Part shown: positions 12,950 through 23,457 of the stretch, in pieces
How the letters are laid out: every line of letters begins with the position of its first letter
Numbering within the stretch: the stretch's first letter is position 1
DNA from: Timema cristinae
Lineage: Eukaryota; Arthropoda; Insecta; Phasmatodea; Timematidae
NCBI GenBank assembly: GCA_039000515.1
Contig: JBCFYV010011135.1
Location: forward strand, 26,592,419-26,656,418
Length of the DNA: 64,000 nucleotides
Reading direction: 5' to 3'
Notes under the pieces: model-generated
The model's input: only the letters and a program-made list of their open reading frames with translations
Told to the model about the DNA's origin: nothing
The model's database searches: none
Translations under genes and position numbers: made by a program

Positions 12950-14032
12950 TTTATTTCGTCACCAATTACAGCAGAAGTTTTATCGCCGTCAATGTACTCC
13001 CCTTGGCGATCCCTACACCGCTCCACACGACGTTTCCATTGTTGAAAGCAGTGCTGGAAGTCCTCTTCTGTCAGCTGGTTGAGAACCTCCGTCGCTTTTG
13101 CTTTAACCGCTTCCACACTTTCAAATCTTGTCCCCTTGAGCACCGACTTGACCTTGGGAAATATAAAAAAGTCACAGGGGCAAGGTCGGTGAGTACGGTG
13201 GATGTTCCAACACGGTGATGCCGTATTCTGCGAGGAACACTTTCACAAACAAGGCAGAATGAGCTGGTGCATTGTCTTGGTGGAGGATCCAGGAATTGGC
13301 CTTCCACAAATCGGGTCCGTCTTCTCACAGCTCATGTAGGGCCGTCAGAACCTCGATGTAGAAATGTTGATTGACCGTCTGACCCTCGGGTACCCAGTAA
13401 ACGTAGACAATGCCACGAATGTCGAAAAAGACAATCATCACTGCTTTGAATAGTGATTTTCTCATCCTGACTTTTTTTTGCCTTGGCGAGCTTGGGTTCT
13501 TCCAATAATGGATTGCCTCTTTGTTTCAGGGTCGTAAGTAAAAAACCACGATTCATTACAAGTAATCACTTTGTCTAACAAATCTGTATCTGTGGCGATG
13601 TTGTTTAGGATGTCAGTACAAATGTTCTGTCTTTATTCCTTTTGCTCGGGAGTGAGGAGTTTCGGCACCATTTTCGCGAAAACCTTCTGCATGTTAAATG
13701 ATTCATGCAAAACTCTGTCAACACTTTCTTGTCAATTCCTGTCATTTCAGCAAGCCTTCGGATGCTCAGACGACGATCAGCGCGGATTAATTTACTAATT
13801 TTTTCAATGTTTACGTCCGTTTTTTGACGTTGAGGGCCGTCCTGGGCGCCGATCTGTCTTCGTCGTTTCACGCCCTTCTTTAAACCGTTTAAACCACTTA
13901 AAAACTTGTGTGCGGGATAAACATTCATTCCTGTAAACTTCTTTCAACATTGCATAAACTTCTGTGGCAGTTTTCCCTGGTTTTAACAAGAAACTTGAGG
14001 TTAACCTGTTGCTCCGTCTGACCACTTTGCAT
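12950..14032 (-). pseudogene. mariner transposase pseudogene
   Basis: Starts at ATG 14,032 (MQSGQTEQQVNLKFLVKT). After a frameshift it continues GKTATEVYAMLKEVY, LSRTQVFKWFKRFKEG and the GRPSTSK linker, which is the HTH DNA-binding half, then DRRLSIRRLAEMTGI. The catalytic domain shows CNESWFFTYDPETKRQS, where the usual first aspartate of GDE is Asn, then FFDIRGIVYVYWVP and LHQDNAPAH with the second and third aspartates kept. The C-terminus (LKGTRFESVEAVKAKA) is recognisable. At least four frameshifts and several stops break it, and the last frame runs on into the TIR. It resembles the GVQW3/FLJ37770-like mariner group. Confidence 0.92.
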
Positions 14033-14064
14033 TTTTCCGACGTGCCACTAGTGCGTAGACTAAT

Positions 14065-14500
14065 TCAAGCAACTGTCAAACTGAGCGACCTGCTGGCTTG
14101 TCTAGCGAGCTCAGGGTGGGGGAAGGGCCATTAGACACAGTCAATGAGCGACCTGCTGGTTGTCAGCGAGCTCAGGGTGGAGAAGACCATCAACACAGTC
14201 AAACTGAGCGATCTGCTGGCTTGTCAAACGAGCTCAGGGTGGAGGAAGGACCATCAGACACAGTCATGTTCAAACAGGTCTAGTAGCTCAGGGTGGGAAG
14301 ACAATTAGACACAGTCAAAAGAGCGACCTCTGGCTGTCTAGCGAGCTCAGGTGGGAAGGACCATCAGACACAGTCAAACTGAGCGACCTGCTGGCTTGTC
14401 TAGCGAGCTCAGGTGGAGAAGACCATCAGACCAGTCATGTTCAAACAGTCTAGCGAGCTCAGGGTGGAGAAGACCATCAGACACAGTCATGTTAACAGTC
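14065..14500. repeat. ~65-bp minisatellite inside the mariner
   Basis: About six imperfect copies of a unit with GAGCGACCTGCTGGCTTGTC, GCGAGCTCAGGGTGG and CCATCAGACACAGTCA. It sits between the mariner TIR and the transposase start. Confidence 0.85.
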
Positions 14501-14979
14501 GCGGCATGCTCGCAGTTTGCTGACACATCAGTCCGATTATTAATAGCCACACCTCGTATACAGGAATGAAAAATTTGATTCCCTCGATACTCCTCAATAA
14601 CCTTCTTCTTTACTTGTTTTGAAAGGATCAAGTGTAAATCTTAATAATAGGGGTGTGTAAAATCCACTTTTTAAATTCAAAAAGCAAACTCAAATAAGAT
14701 ATTTTTATTTAATTGTTCTATGATTGAAACAAATATTATATTGTGGTTATTTAACATAAATTTATGCACTAAAATGAAGTGAAATGGTTTGTAACATTTA
14801 GTTTTATTCTGATAAATCAAGTTATGGTCTAAACTTACAAGTCAATTACTTCAGTTTATTTCCATATGAATATTAATTACTTTAGCTCCTAATATTTTGA
14901 TTTGTGAAACGTTGTAGTTGTCAAAGCTGGAATTTTTTCGATGCATAGAAAAAGAATGGAATTGAATTTTTCTTTATCG

Positions 14980-15222
14980 CCGCGTCTTATTAGCCGTTTG
15001 GGTTATACCCTAATGTACTAATTACAGTAATGATTTTAGGGATGATGGGTATATTTAAAGGAAATATACCCGCATTTATATGAAGTAACAATAGAAAACT
15101 ATTCGGGGAAAACCACCATCAGTACATCCGACAGAGATTCTAACCTCAATCTCCCAGTCAATCGGCAATCTAGTCTAACACAAGAGTAGAGCGTTTGACC
15201 ACCCGGAAAATGAAACGGGTAG
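14980..15222 (-). repeat. SINE family A
   Basis: Tail first on the plus strand (CGCGTCTTATTAGCCGTTTG), then the TTTATATGAAG body and the tRNA-like head with a degraded B-box. Minus orientation, the same as Rbfox. Confidence 0.75.
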
Positions 15223-15700
15223 TTGCAATTGTTTAAAAACCCCTTTAGAGAATTTAAAAAATTGATGTTAAAATTTAATAATCCGAAGTGAGAAAATGAA
15301 AGATCGAGGGTGTGAGATCATCAATTTGACCTCCCTCGCCCTTCTTCCCTCCTTTTGACCTTTAATAATCTTTTTAACAATATTCTTAATATATTATATG
15401 ATAAATGTACCAATCGTTATTGTTTTACAATAACTTTATTACTAGATCAAATGTTTTCAGTAATATTAAAACTTATTTTAACACCTTTTCCAAATACAAA
15501 TATGATGAAACCTCTTATTATAGTCAAACGGGGAACTAAAAACCCTCTACTCTAATATTACTAATCTGTGAACTTTATATTATTTTTGTTTTCTATTTGT
15601 GAACTCATAATGTCAAAACTAATTTACATAAAATGACCACTCTTATTTACCCCCTAACTCCTTAATTTTAATCATCTTAATTCCAATAATATGAGAGTAC
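15223..15700. other. AT-rich intron, nothing recognised
   Basis: Part of the last Rbfox intron. The only open frame (15,355-15,555) has no recognisable features. Confidence 0.4.
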
Positions 15701-16150
15701 TCTACCAAAACCTTATACTCTTACCTTTCCAACCAACACTATCTACATCTGTTAAACCCCCTCCAATCATACACTATCTACCACTGTTACCCCCTCCAAT
15801 CTAACCCTATCTACCTCTGTTACCCTCCTCCAATCATACACTATCTACCTCTGTTACGCCCCCCCCCCCCAATCCAACACTACATCTGTTACCTCCTCCA
15901 AACCAACCCTATCTACCTTTGTTACCCCCTCCAATCCAACCCTATCTACCACTGTTACCCCCTCCAACCCAACCCTATCCTACCTCTGTTATGTTACCCC
16001 CCCCCTCAACCAACCCTATCTACCTGTTACCCCCCTCCAATCCACACTACTACATCTGTTACCCCCTCTAATCCAAACCTTCAACCTATGTTACCCCCTC
16101 CAATCTAACACTATCTACCTCTGTTACCCTCCTCCAATCCTACACTATGG
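15700..16150. repeat. C/T-rich minisatellite, ~34-bp unit
   Basis: Repeated TCTACCTCTGTTACCCCC and TCCAATCCAACCCTA with variable unit length (about 33-36 bp) and about a dozen copies. It lies in the last intron, just downstream of exon 16325-16262, and is purine-rich in the transcript. Confidence 0.85.
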
Positions 16151-16261
16151 TATACAAATAATTGTGAGGGCACCCCTTTCCACATTAAGTAATTAACTTA
16201 ATTTCATGTCACATGATTAGGTTGAGTTTCAGCATCTTGTTGGTGGTTTTAGGTTACTCAC

Positions 16262-16325
16262 CCCGTAGCCCGCGACTGGTCCTATGCTGTGACCCAGATA
16301 GGGATCAGCGTACTCCCGGCCGTAT
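16262..16325 (-). CDS. Rbfox1: Rbfox exon YGREYADPYLGHSIGP
   Basis: A 64-nt minus-strand exon with acceptor GTGTTTCAG and donor GTGAGT. One base completes the glycine codon begun in the polyalanine exon, then 21 codons encode YGREYADPYLGH, SIGPVAGYG, ending in phase 0. It corresponds to the SYGRVYAADPYHHALAP segment of vertebrate RBFOX1 and keeps the YGR-YADPY core. A 51-bp minisatellite begins about 50 bp upstream of the acceptor and a C/T-rich minisatellite ends about 110 bp downstream of the donor, so the exon sits between two unstable arrays. Confidence 0.95.
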
Positions 16326-16374
16326 CTGAAACACAAGCCAAGACATCAACAGGGTACTAGAACTTCACCACGTG

Positions 16375-16822
16375 GTTCACTCCAATGTTTGTGGGAGAAC
16401 CTTATCTAACAGATAGACAAGTTACTACAGTCCAATGTTCATAGGAAGAACCTTATCTGACAGCTAGAAAAGTTACTACAGTCCAATGTTCATAGGAAGA
16501 ACCTTATCTGACAACTAGTAAAGTTACTACAGTCCAATGTTCATAGTAAGAACCTTATCTGACAGCTAGAACAGTTACTACAGTCCAATGTTCATAAGAA
16601 GAACCTTATCTGAGAGCTAGAAAAGTTACTACAGTCCAATGTTCATAGGAAGAACCTTACCTGACAACTAGTAAAGTTACTACAGTCCAATGTTCATAGT
16701 AAGAACCTTATCTGACAGCTAGAAAAGTTACTACAGTCCAATGTTCATAGGAAGAACCTTATCTGACAGCTAGAAAAGTTACTACAGTCCAATGTTCATA
16801 GGAAGAACCTTACCTGACAGCT
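16375..16822. repeat. 51-bp minisatellite, ~9 copies
   Basis: TCCAATGTTCATAGGAAG recurs every 51 bp (16,381, 16,431, 16,482, 16,533 and so on), with TTACTACAG and CTTATCTGACAGCTAG. It lies 50 bp upstream of the acceptor of the 16325 exon. Confidence 0.92.
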
Positions 16823-16974
16823 ATGCTACGTTCTTTACTATGAACACCAATTTGTTTCCTATAAATACCATGGGTTAAGCCAATAATAAGTCATCTGTAA
16901 ACCCCTTTACGCTTTTGAAAAGAGGTGGAGTGACCAAAAAGGGTGATTAAAAAATGTCACGTGGTTTATGGATG

Positions 16975-17170
16975 ATCCCTTAGTACTGGTCTATATACAC
17001 ACATTAATTACACTTGAAAGAGAGGGATGAGGAAAATATAATTCATATGGGGAAAGCACCAGCATTTGCGTAAAGGAAGTAGGAAATCAATAAGGAAAAT
17101 ACCACCTTCAATACACCTTTAAAGGATTTGAAACCCCGAATTCGATATCGCAGGCAAAATAGAATAAAGG
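16975..17170 (-). repeat. SINE family A, degraded copy
   Basis: The body AGCACCAGCATTTGCGT and ACCACCTTCAATACACC are recognisable; tail and head are decayed. Minus orientation. Confidence 0.5.
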
Positions 17171-17219
17171 CGTCCGACATTTAAGTTGGCATTCCCGCCG
17201 ATTCGGGCCATTAACACAA

Positions 17220-17375
17220 ATTGTGAAAGTTTGACTTTAGGTATATTTATAGCAGAGTGCCTTAAACAACGAGCGAAGAATGACTCTTAGATATCAAAAT
17301 GGTAAAACATTGGAGCTATAAATCTAAAAGGTCCCGGTTCGATTCTCGTGTCCAGGTATCATTTTTCAAAACAAT
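17220..17375 (+). repeat. SINE family D (tRNA-like), plus copy
   Basis: Begins with the family lead (AGAGTGCCTTAA, GAAGAATGACTC). The tRNA-like part ends GTCCCGGTTCGATTC followed by GTGTCCAGGTATCA. Confidence 0.65.
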
Positions 17376-17404
17376 TTTACTTGACGACTAGTTTAATTTT
17401 TTTT

Positions 17405-17620
17405 TTTAAATAGTTGTGGTCGAATCCACTATTTAACAAATCCGAATCCTCAATTTAACTTCAAATCTCAAATCGGAATCTTCATTCAGTTAAGTGTTAA
17501 TTTACTGGTCTGGGGCCTAGTTGTAAAGTTTATCCTACAATTATTATAACTAGTTTTAAGTCAACAATAAGCCATATTAAAACGCTTAAACTATATTTCA
17601 CTAGAAAAAAAAATTAGTCA
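17405..17620. repeat. Dispersed repeat shared with 6,475-6,800
   Basis: Shares TTCAGTTAAGTGTTAA, ACTGGTCTGG and CAACAATAAGCCATATTA-like sequence with the earlier copy. Family unknown. Confidence 0.5.
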
Positions 17621-17962
17621 CAAATCCTTGAATATTCTTAAGGATTTGAGGGTCCAATGAATACCCTTCTATTTTTTTTTTACAAACTATGGCCTCAATA
17701 GATAAACTTACGCAAACAAAACAACAACATGTTGATACATAAGTAACTTGATACGAGGAGAAACAGTTGGGATCACACAAGGAGAACCGACCAATGGTGG
17801 AGTGAGCTAGGATTGTAGGGACGGGAACTTTCTGAAACACGAAACATAGGTTAGGATATTGTGAGGGTCAACAAGGAATCAGGTTGCAACGCACATAGTC
17901 AACTTTAAAAATATATGTATACAGTGTCTAAAGAATTATATTAACATTAGTTCATGACTTTT

Positions 17963-18245
17963 CATCGGTGACCTGGTGGTCTAGAGGTAGAGTGTTGGAC
18001 TTCTGTGCTGGGGAGTCCGGGTTCAATCCTCGGTCCCGGCACAGATTTATCTGATTACCAAACCCTTCCTTCCCCTCTGACAAGACATCTTGTGAATGTG
18101 TGGAATGCCAGGCCTCCACCGTGGTTCGGGTCCCACGTTAAACTGTAGGTCCTCCATTTCATCTCACTATCACCCTACCATTACACATTAGCGTAAGTGT
18201 GTATAACCCGAACGGGTAGTAAGATGTAGTGATAATAATAATAAT
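17963..18245 (+). repeat. SINE family B, nearly complete
   Basis: tRNA-like head with A-box-like TGGTCTAGAGGTAGAGTG and B-box GGGTTCAATCC, then a body with CTTGTGAATGTGTGG and CCACCGTGGTTCGG. It ends in the tail ATAACCCGAACGGGTAGTAA and an (ATA)n run. The tail is the one used by family A. Confidence 0.85.
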
Positions 18246-18304
18246 AATGAGTTTTCCATTATCAAATGAAAAAAAAAGTAATAAATACTGCAATACCTAC
18301 ATCT

Positions 18305-18575
18305 GTTACATTACTGTCCCCAGTCTGTGGTCAGTTTTTTATTCAAGCCATTTATTTTTCCGCTACTGACACGCTGAGCCTGTCATGGCTTCATATGTCT
18401 TATAATCCAACTTGAGACTAGGATAGGCACAGCATCTAGTCCCCAGGCTGCTAATTTATCACTGTGAAAGGCTAAAACCACATTTCACCAATGACACATT
18501 TTCTTTTGCCATGCCGGGAATCGAACTCGAGACCATTAGCTCAGTAGAAAGACACGCTACCAACTAAGCTGGGGT
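18305..18575 (-). repeat. SINE family C, reverse copy
   Basis: Reads from the tail (CAGTTTTTTATTCAAGCC, CTTCATATG) to the tRNA-like head (GGGAATCGAACTCG, CTACCAACTAAGC). Directly follows the plus-oriented family B copy. Confidence 0.8.
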
Positions 18576-18606
18576 TTTTGGACTAACACACTAATATCTT
18601 TCTCAT

Positions 18607-18627
18607 TCATATATATATATATATATA
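18607..18627. repeat. (AT)n microsatellite
   Basis: About ten AT units just before the tail of the following SINE. Confidence 0.85.
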
Positions 18628-18639
18628 ATTTTTTTTAGA

Positions 18640-18885
18640 ACCGCGTCTTACTACCTGTTCAAGTTATACACATATGTACTAATTAAACTAAGGAGTTAAG
18701 GATGAGGAAGGATGTATTCAGAGGAAGAGTACCCACATTTGTTTGGAGGGGTGTGGGAAAACTGTAGGGAAAAATTCCCTCATTAGACTCAACCGAGATT
18801 CGAACCCTGTTCTTCCTGTCATCGGCCATCTAGTCTAACATGAGAGTGATGCCATAGACCATGTGGCCACCAAAGCAGTTGGCAC
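18640..18885 (-). repeat. SINE family A
   Basis: Tail GCGTCTTACTACCTGTTC, body GTACCCACATTTGTTTGG, head with GATTCGAACCC and a degraded A-box (GACCATGTGGCCACC). Minus orientation. Confidence 0.8.
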
Positions 18886-19214
18886 TACTTTAATAGCTGT
18901 CCCATTTTGCATTATTTATTACTCCTTTCATTTTTGAGCAAATTTTGAGCTATATTATTATATTTTATATGTCGCGGACAAAACACAAAAGTCTTAGTTT
19001 GTGATATGACCGGCCATTTCTAGATACGGCCATAGGAAACTAGCCAAAACAAATAATTCTTTTTAGCTCGCTTTAATTTCATTACATGTACATCATAAGC
19101 ATTTTATGTGAACATTTATAACAATTCAAGAGATGAACATAATGTTCTTAGCATGAGGGTGGGGTTTGGCCGGCGTCCTGTCCACGGAGGGTAACAACAT
19201 CTTAGCCCTAAGGG

Positions 19215-19239
19215 TTAGGTTAGGTTAGGTTAGGTTAAG
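19215..19239. repeat. Interstitial telomere-like (TTAGG) array
   Basis: Four perfect TTAGG units in a row and a fifth with one change (TTAAG). TTAGG is the ancestral arthropod telomere repeat; here it is interstitial, inside an Rbfox intron. Confidence 0.75.
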
Positions 19240-19494
19240 ATGGTCTTGTATCATACTCTCAAGCACTTTAGACACTAAAGAAGCTGTGGTGGTCAATTCT
19301 TCACTCTCTGGTTGGCTAGAACCAAAAATTTAAACTCACATCGGCCCTTACCGCCAGAATATTTCACGATTTGGCTGGATTACCTGGCCAATGTGTAAAG
19401 AGTCTAGCCAATTCGCAACCGGCTTTCAAGGTTTGGCCGTAACATATATAAAGGGTGTACAAAAACATGTGGGATCCCCTTCAGCGGTGGATAA

Positions 19495-19690
19495 ACATCA
19501 ATACCATCATCAATTGTTTCCAGACTGTGGCCGGGTCAGTTTAGTAAAATGACTCCCATCTTCCTCTATTCTTCCACCTTTAATTTCTTCTATTCTTTTC
19601 CTCTCACTTGATCACTTACGTTTATCTGCTCCTTCCATCTGTATTTTGGTTTCTCTTGCGGTCTTTTTTCCTACATACTTCATGGGGGGG
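19495..19690 (-). mobile_element. LINE 3'-end fragment
   Basis: Reverse complement of the sequence that ends the LINE relic at 49,480-49,600: ATCATCAATTGTTTCCAGAC, GGCCGGGTCAGTTTAGTAAA and CCTCTATTCTTCC. Non-coding fragment. Confidence 0.7.
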
Positions 19691-19950
19691 GGAGATAAAA
19701 CAACCTAACAAGTGTCCAATTTGACCTCATTTCAGAGCTACAGCAAAGTTATTCCACTAAACTGTATAACATACTCGACATATCTCGACCTGTTGACAAG
19801 GTATGTTCTTTAGACACCTCATTTTTTTAAAGAGTGCGGCATTTTACAACGCGACTGTAGGCTCCCATTCAGGCCTAAAGGTCACTATTTTGAGCACTTC
19901 CTATAATTGTATTTATATTCATATTATCCTAGTAAGGAGAAATAATGATA

Positions 19951-20329
19951 CTTTATGTAAGGAACAAGCTTAATGCGAGTATTAAAAAAGAAGATCCTAA
20001 ATAGGTTTATTCGTTTCAGTATCTAATATTTTTTCAAATATAACTTTCTCATAAATGTAATTTTTCACTTAGCCAATACACAATATTTAACATATTACAT
20101 TAACTACATATTTCATCTTTTATGATATTTAATTTCATATCCAACTTTTTTACTAAAGCCTATATTATTATATAATAGGATTACTGTATTTATCCTTCTC
20201 CGTTTATATGTGGTATCCATTATACTTTACTAATATAATTCAATTTCTATTCTAAATGGTTCTTATAATAAATTTTCCACTTCACCTTTCTTTTTTAATA
20301 CTCTCATTAAGCTTGTTCCTTACATAAAG
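19951..20329. mobile_element. MITE with ~40-bp TIRs and TA target site
   Basis: CTTTATGTAAGGAACAAGC on the left matches GCTTGTTCCTTACATAAAG on the right. The match continues through an AATACTCTCATTAAG region. TA flanks both ends (19,949 and 20,330), as for Tc1/mariner-type elements. No coding capacity. Confidence 0.85.
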
Positions 20330-20331
20330 TA

Positions 20332-21180
20332 CTTCCTATAATGTTAAACAGCTACATATTTATATTTATGGAGTACCGACATGACTATAATTCAGAAACT
20401 TGGTCAAATGGGACACTTGTTCATATTAACTTTTTCATTGTTTTTGTGTCTCCTGTACCTCGCTGAAGTTGGTCCCCATATTTTTTCGGTACACCCCGTA
20501 TATGACATCTGCGAAACAAGTCTTTCTAGATCAAATCATATCCTAGTTAAATAGTCAATATCAAGGTTGATATAAAAGTCTTTTACTCACTTAATTATGA
20601 TGTTAAATAAAAAGTTGCACATTAAAAATTTAAAAAACATTAGATTATGTTAATTCACCTAGTCAATGTTGAGCGATAAAGAGCACAATCTGTTGTGATG
20701 ATTATAAACTATTTAAATATATATCTCAGTCCTCCAAGTTAATACACTCCTCATATATTATCGAAGGGTGCGACTTTAGATACTCTGATAAATCAATTAA
20801 AATAATCATAATGTTTTTAAAAATACCTTTTTAAAACGTATATACATATTAAGACAGAGGCTGATCACTTTCAAATAAATGTATAAAAACATTGTGACAA
20901 TCTTTGGCAACTATTACTTTTTTATATATCGAGAAAGACCTAATTTTAAGGTGTTTCCACGTGGTTTCTTATAAATATCTAGGTTGATTTAAGAAGTCCT
21001 TTACTCACTTAATTACAAAATGAGCCACTTTAAAAGTATGTTATCTTTTTCTGTGGGATTATACGTTTTTCTTTGCCAAAGCATAAGTTTATTTGAATCT
21101 AATAAGTAAACTTGGTGTTTCAAATACATTTAAAATATTTGAAGGACATTAATGTGCTACTTTGGTTAATTTTAACATCA
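20332..21180. other. AT-rich Rbfox intron, nothing recognised
   Basis: No repeat family or exon that I can support. Confidence 0.45.
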
Positions 21181-21189
21181 ACAAATTTC

Positions 21190-21530
21190 CCAGGGTTTTC
21201 ATGCTTTGCCATAACATTAAAAAATACCCTATTGTTACTGGAATTTTCCTAACATTATAAAAATTCCGTGTTGTTGCCAGAATGTCCCAAACGTTAAAAA
21301 ACTCCCTGTTGTTGTCAGAATTTCTCCAAAATTAAAAAAATTCCCCGTTGTTTCCAGAATTTCTCCAAAAATAGAAAATTATCAAAAATTCCTCAATTTA
21401 TCGTTTGTATAAAAAAAAAATCTCAAAATTTTCAGATCCCCCTTAACCTTAAAATTATTCCCTGAATTTCCATAAAATAAAAACCTTCCCCGACTTTTCC
21501 CCGCCGGTAGCCAACCGTACCAACGCCGGC
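21190..21530. repeat. ~40-bp imperfect tandem repeat and repeat-family end
   Basis: Four to five loose copies of a unit with CCCTGTTGTTGCCAGAATTT and CTCCAAAATTAAAAA. The right end (CCCCGACTTTTCCCC, GCCGGTAGCCAACCG) resembles the ends near 11,060, 25,990 and 26,910. It reaches to within about 45 bp of the donor of the polyalanine exon. Confidence 0.6.
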
Positions 21531-21573
21531 CAGTGGCGGACCAGCGTGAAAATAAAGAGAAAAGGTTCCTCAC

Positions 21574-21743
21574 CCGGCGACGGCTGCGTAACCGGCGACG
21601 GGCTGCGCTGCTGCTGCGGCGGCCCCGTACGCGCGCGCTGCGACGGCGGTGTAGCTGGCGGCTGCCGCGTAACTCGCCTGTTGGGCAGTCGACAGAGGGG
21701 TTTTTAGTAGCGGAGTGGCTGCTGCGGCTGCAGCTGCGGCGGC
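21574..21743 (-). CDS. Rbfox1: Rbfox polyalanine exon with TPLLKTPLSTAQQ
   Basis: A 170-nt GC-rich minus-strand exon. The acceptor is GTTCCAG, the donor GTGAGG. It enters in phase 0 and leaves in phase 2 (GG). It encodes nine alanines, TPLLKTPLSTAQQ, ASYAAAASYTAVAARAYG, six alanines and QPVAGYAAVAG, a low-complexity Ala/Tyr-rich tract of arthropod Rbfox. Tyrosine-rich sequence in this region of vertebrate RBFOX proteins is reported to support higher-order assembly on introns. The upstream intron carries a UGCAUG 22 nt from the acceptor and a UG-rich tract. In another frame the whole exon is also open and Arg/Ser-rich (see findings). Confidence 0.95.
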
Positions 21744-21765
21744 CTGGAACACAACGACAACCTGG

Positions 21766-21771
21766 CATGCA
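21766..21771 (-). promoter_or_regulatory. TGCATG (Rbfox element) upstream of the polyalanine exon
   Basis: TGCATG on the transcribed sense (minus) strand with 22 nt between it and the acceptor at 21,744. Upstream UGCAUG is generally associated with exon skipping when Rbfox binds. Confidence 0.5.
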
Positions 21772-21798
21772 GCGGCTTGCAGGGTTCTCCAGACCCTC

Positions 21799-21840
21799 TC
21801 ACATACACACACACAAACACACCCGCGCACACTCACACAC
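21799..21840 (-). repeat. UG-rich tract upstream of the polyalanine exon
   Basis: A CA-rich tract on the plus strand, so GU-rich in Rbfox pre-mRNA, lying 55-100 nt upstream of the acceptor. It is an imperfect dinucleotide repeat. UG repeats are known targets of CELF and TDP-43 proteins; binding here is only inferred. Confidence 0.7.
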
Positions 21841-22029
21841 TGTCAAGAGCCCACAGTTTTATCCTCGCAGCCAGTTAGGCAGAGACGAACTATATAAACG
21901 TATACTTGTCAATTATTTAAATTAATACATCCACACGAATTCGATTTAAAAAAAAAAATGGAGCACTACCTTATTTTGTTTTAAGGAGTTATATAAAAAA
22001 CAAGGGGAATAAATACATGTTTTTTAACA

Positions 22030-22242
22030 CCTTCTCTTACTGCTCGTTCATTGTATTAGCATGTGCGCTAATTAAGATAATGTGTTTGGGATGAGAAAGG
22101 GCGAATTTGGCAGAAGTGTACCCGAAGTGCGTGGGAAGGGATGGGGGAGAGGGGAGAAATGCGATTCGAAAGTAATCTCGCCGTCATCGGCAGACTAATC
22201 TACTAATGAGAGTAGCATGTTAGACCACGCTGCCAGCCTCTT
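22030..22242 (-). repeat. SINE family A
   Basis: Decayed tail (CTCTTACTGCTCGTTC), body (GGATGAGAAAGGGCGAATTT, GTACCCGAAGTGCGTGG), degraded head (GATTCGAAAG, CACGCTGCC). Minus orientation. Confidence 0.65.
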
Positions 22243-23457
22243 CATTTTTTAGCCTCCACACCCTTATTCGCCCTTTTTGTCTTACCTTTCTCCTACATCC
22301 CACCCCACCCCCCCGGAACTATATAAGAAACAACGTATCTACTAATTTTATGGTTTTCCTCTTTCTTCCCGTACCAACTGTTTGGTCACCTTCATTTCGT
22401 TTCGTGAACGCTAGTTCCAGTAACCGCCTACCTTCCTTGTTTCTATCTCGTACCACCCTAAACATTTCCTCAAAATCTTCTCTCTCCTGTAGAACCTTTC
22501 TAATCCTTCCTCAAATGTTTCCTTCTCTTCCAAAAGGCATACAACTTCCGGAAGTGCATATATCTGCAGCGATTGTATTTATTAATAGAGGTAAGAAAGG
22601 AAAAACCTAGACATAACGTCTGTGTTTAATTTATAAAGGTCACAAGAAAACAAAGGTATTTTAACAATTTTTTGGTAAAAAAAAAAAAACAACTAATAAT
22701 GGTCGCAATGAAATATTACTCAATTCTGATTATCACTATTTTGTTTGTATGCCAGAGTTTTCGTTTATCGAGATTTGAAAGCTAAGATGCGGTTAAATTT
22801 AAAAATAATAAAAAAAAAAAAAAAATTCAAGTAAAATGAAATTATTAGCAATAAAAAAATTTGCGAGAGAGAATCACTAATATTTTCTTAGGGGCAAGGA
22901 AAGATTTAACAATTTTGTGTTATCACGTGCTAAAAAAAGATAACTATTGTCATTATATAATAAATTATTTAAAAGTAATTAAATTTACCCCCCCAACCCA
23001 CCCATCAATTTAAACGCGAAGAACATAAAGTTTTGTAGATAATTTTTTTAAAGCATTTTAAGAGTTTAGTTTTTTAAGAGACTATGTTATAAACAAATCT
23101 TTAGTTACGTTAGTTTCTAACTATAGTGCATGCGTATTAAAAAAACTTCTTTCAATTAGATTAGTGAACACAAATCAATTAAATTTTCCAAATATAAACT
23201 ACTAGTTCACATGAATATGTTATATTTACCATTAAATATATTCCCCAAACATGTGTCGTGCTAGCGGATATGTCAACAGTGAAGGTTAGTTTACAGAGTA
23301 TTAAGTCGTGAAACAATTAAGAGGTGTAAGGGAACCCAAGTCAAGGTTAGTATTTTTCTTAAAAGTTTTTATGAGGGGGTGGGTTGGGGAACCTTAACTT
23401 CTGTAGATAAATTTAGTTAAATTTTCTGCACATGCCTAACTAAAATATAGTTTTTTG
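22243..23457. other. Rbfox intron, no gene recognised
   Basis: Contains an 86-codon plus-strand open frame (22,350-22,610), Ser/Phe/Leu-rich and without a known motif, probably spurious. A/T homopolymers follow. Confidence 0.4.

Larger units (their letters stand above)
12907..14556 (-). mobile_element. mariner element, defective, with an internal minisatellite
   Basis: The right end CGAGGTATGGCTATTAAAT and the left end, read inwards, CGAGGTGTGGCTATTAAT are inverted repeats flanked by TA on both sides (12,905 and 14,557), as expected of mariner. The element is about 1,650 bp, longer than the usual 1.3 kb. The extra length comes from a ~65-bp tandem array between the TIR and the transposase start. 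The transposase lies on the minus strand and is broken (next entry). Confidence 0.9.

Noticed and set aside
12772..13928. Separate small genes
   Set aside because: They are fragments of one frame-broken mariner transposase or its antisense.
21382..21925. 128- and 130-codon frames
   Set aside because: Overlap the polyalanine exon; the antisense one is discarded. The minus-strand alternative frame is mentioned only as a speculative isoform.
22350..22610. 86-codon plus-strand frame
   Set aside because: Low-complexity Ser/Leu/Phe-rich, no known domain, in an intron of the opposite strand.
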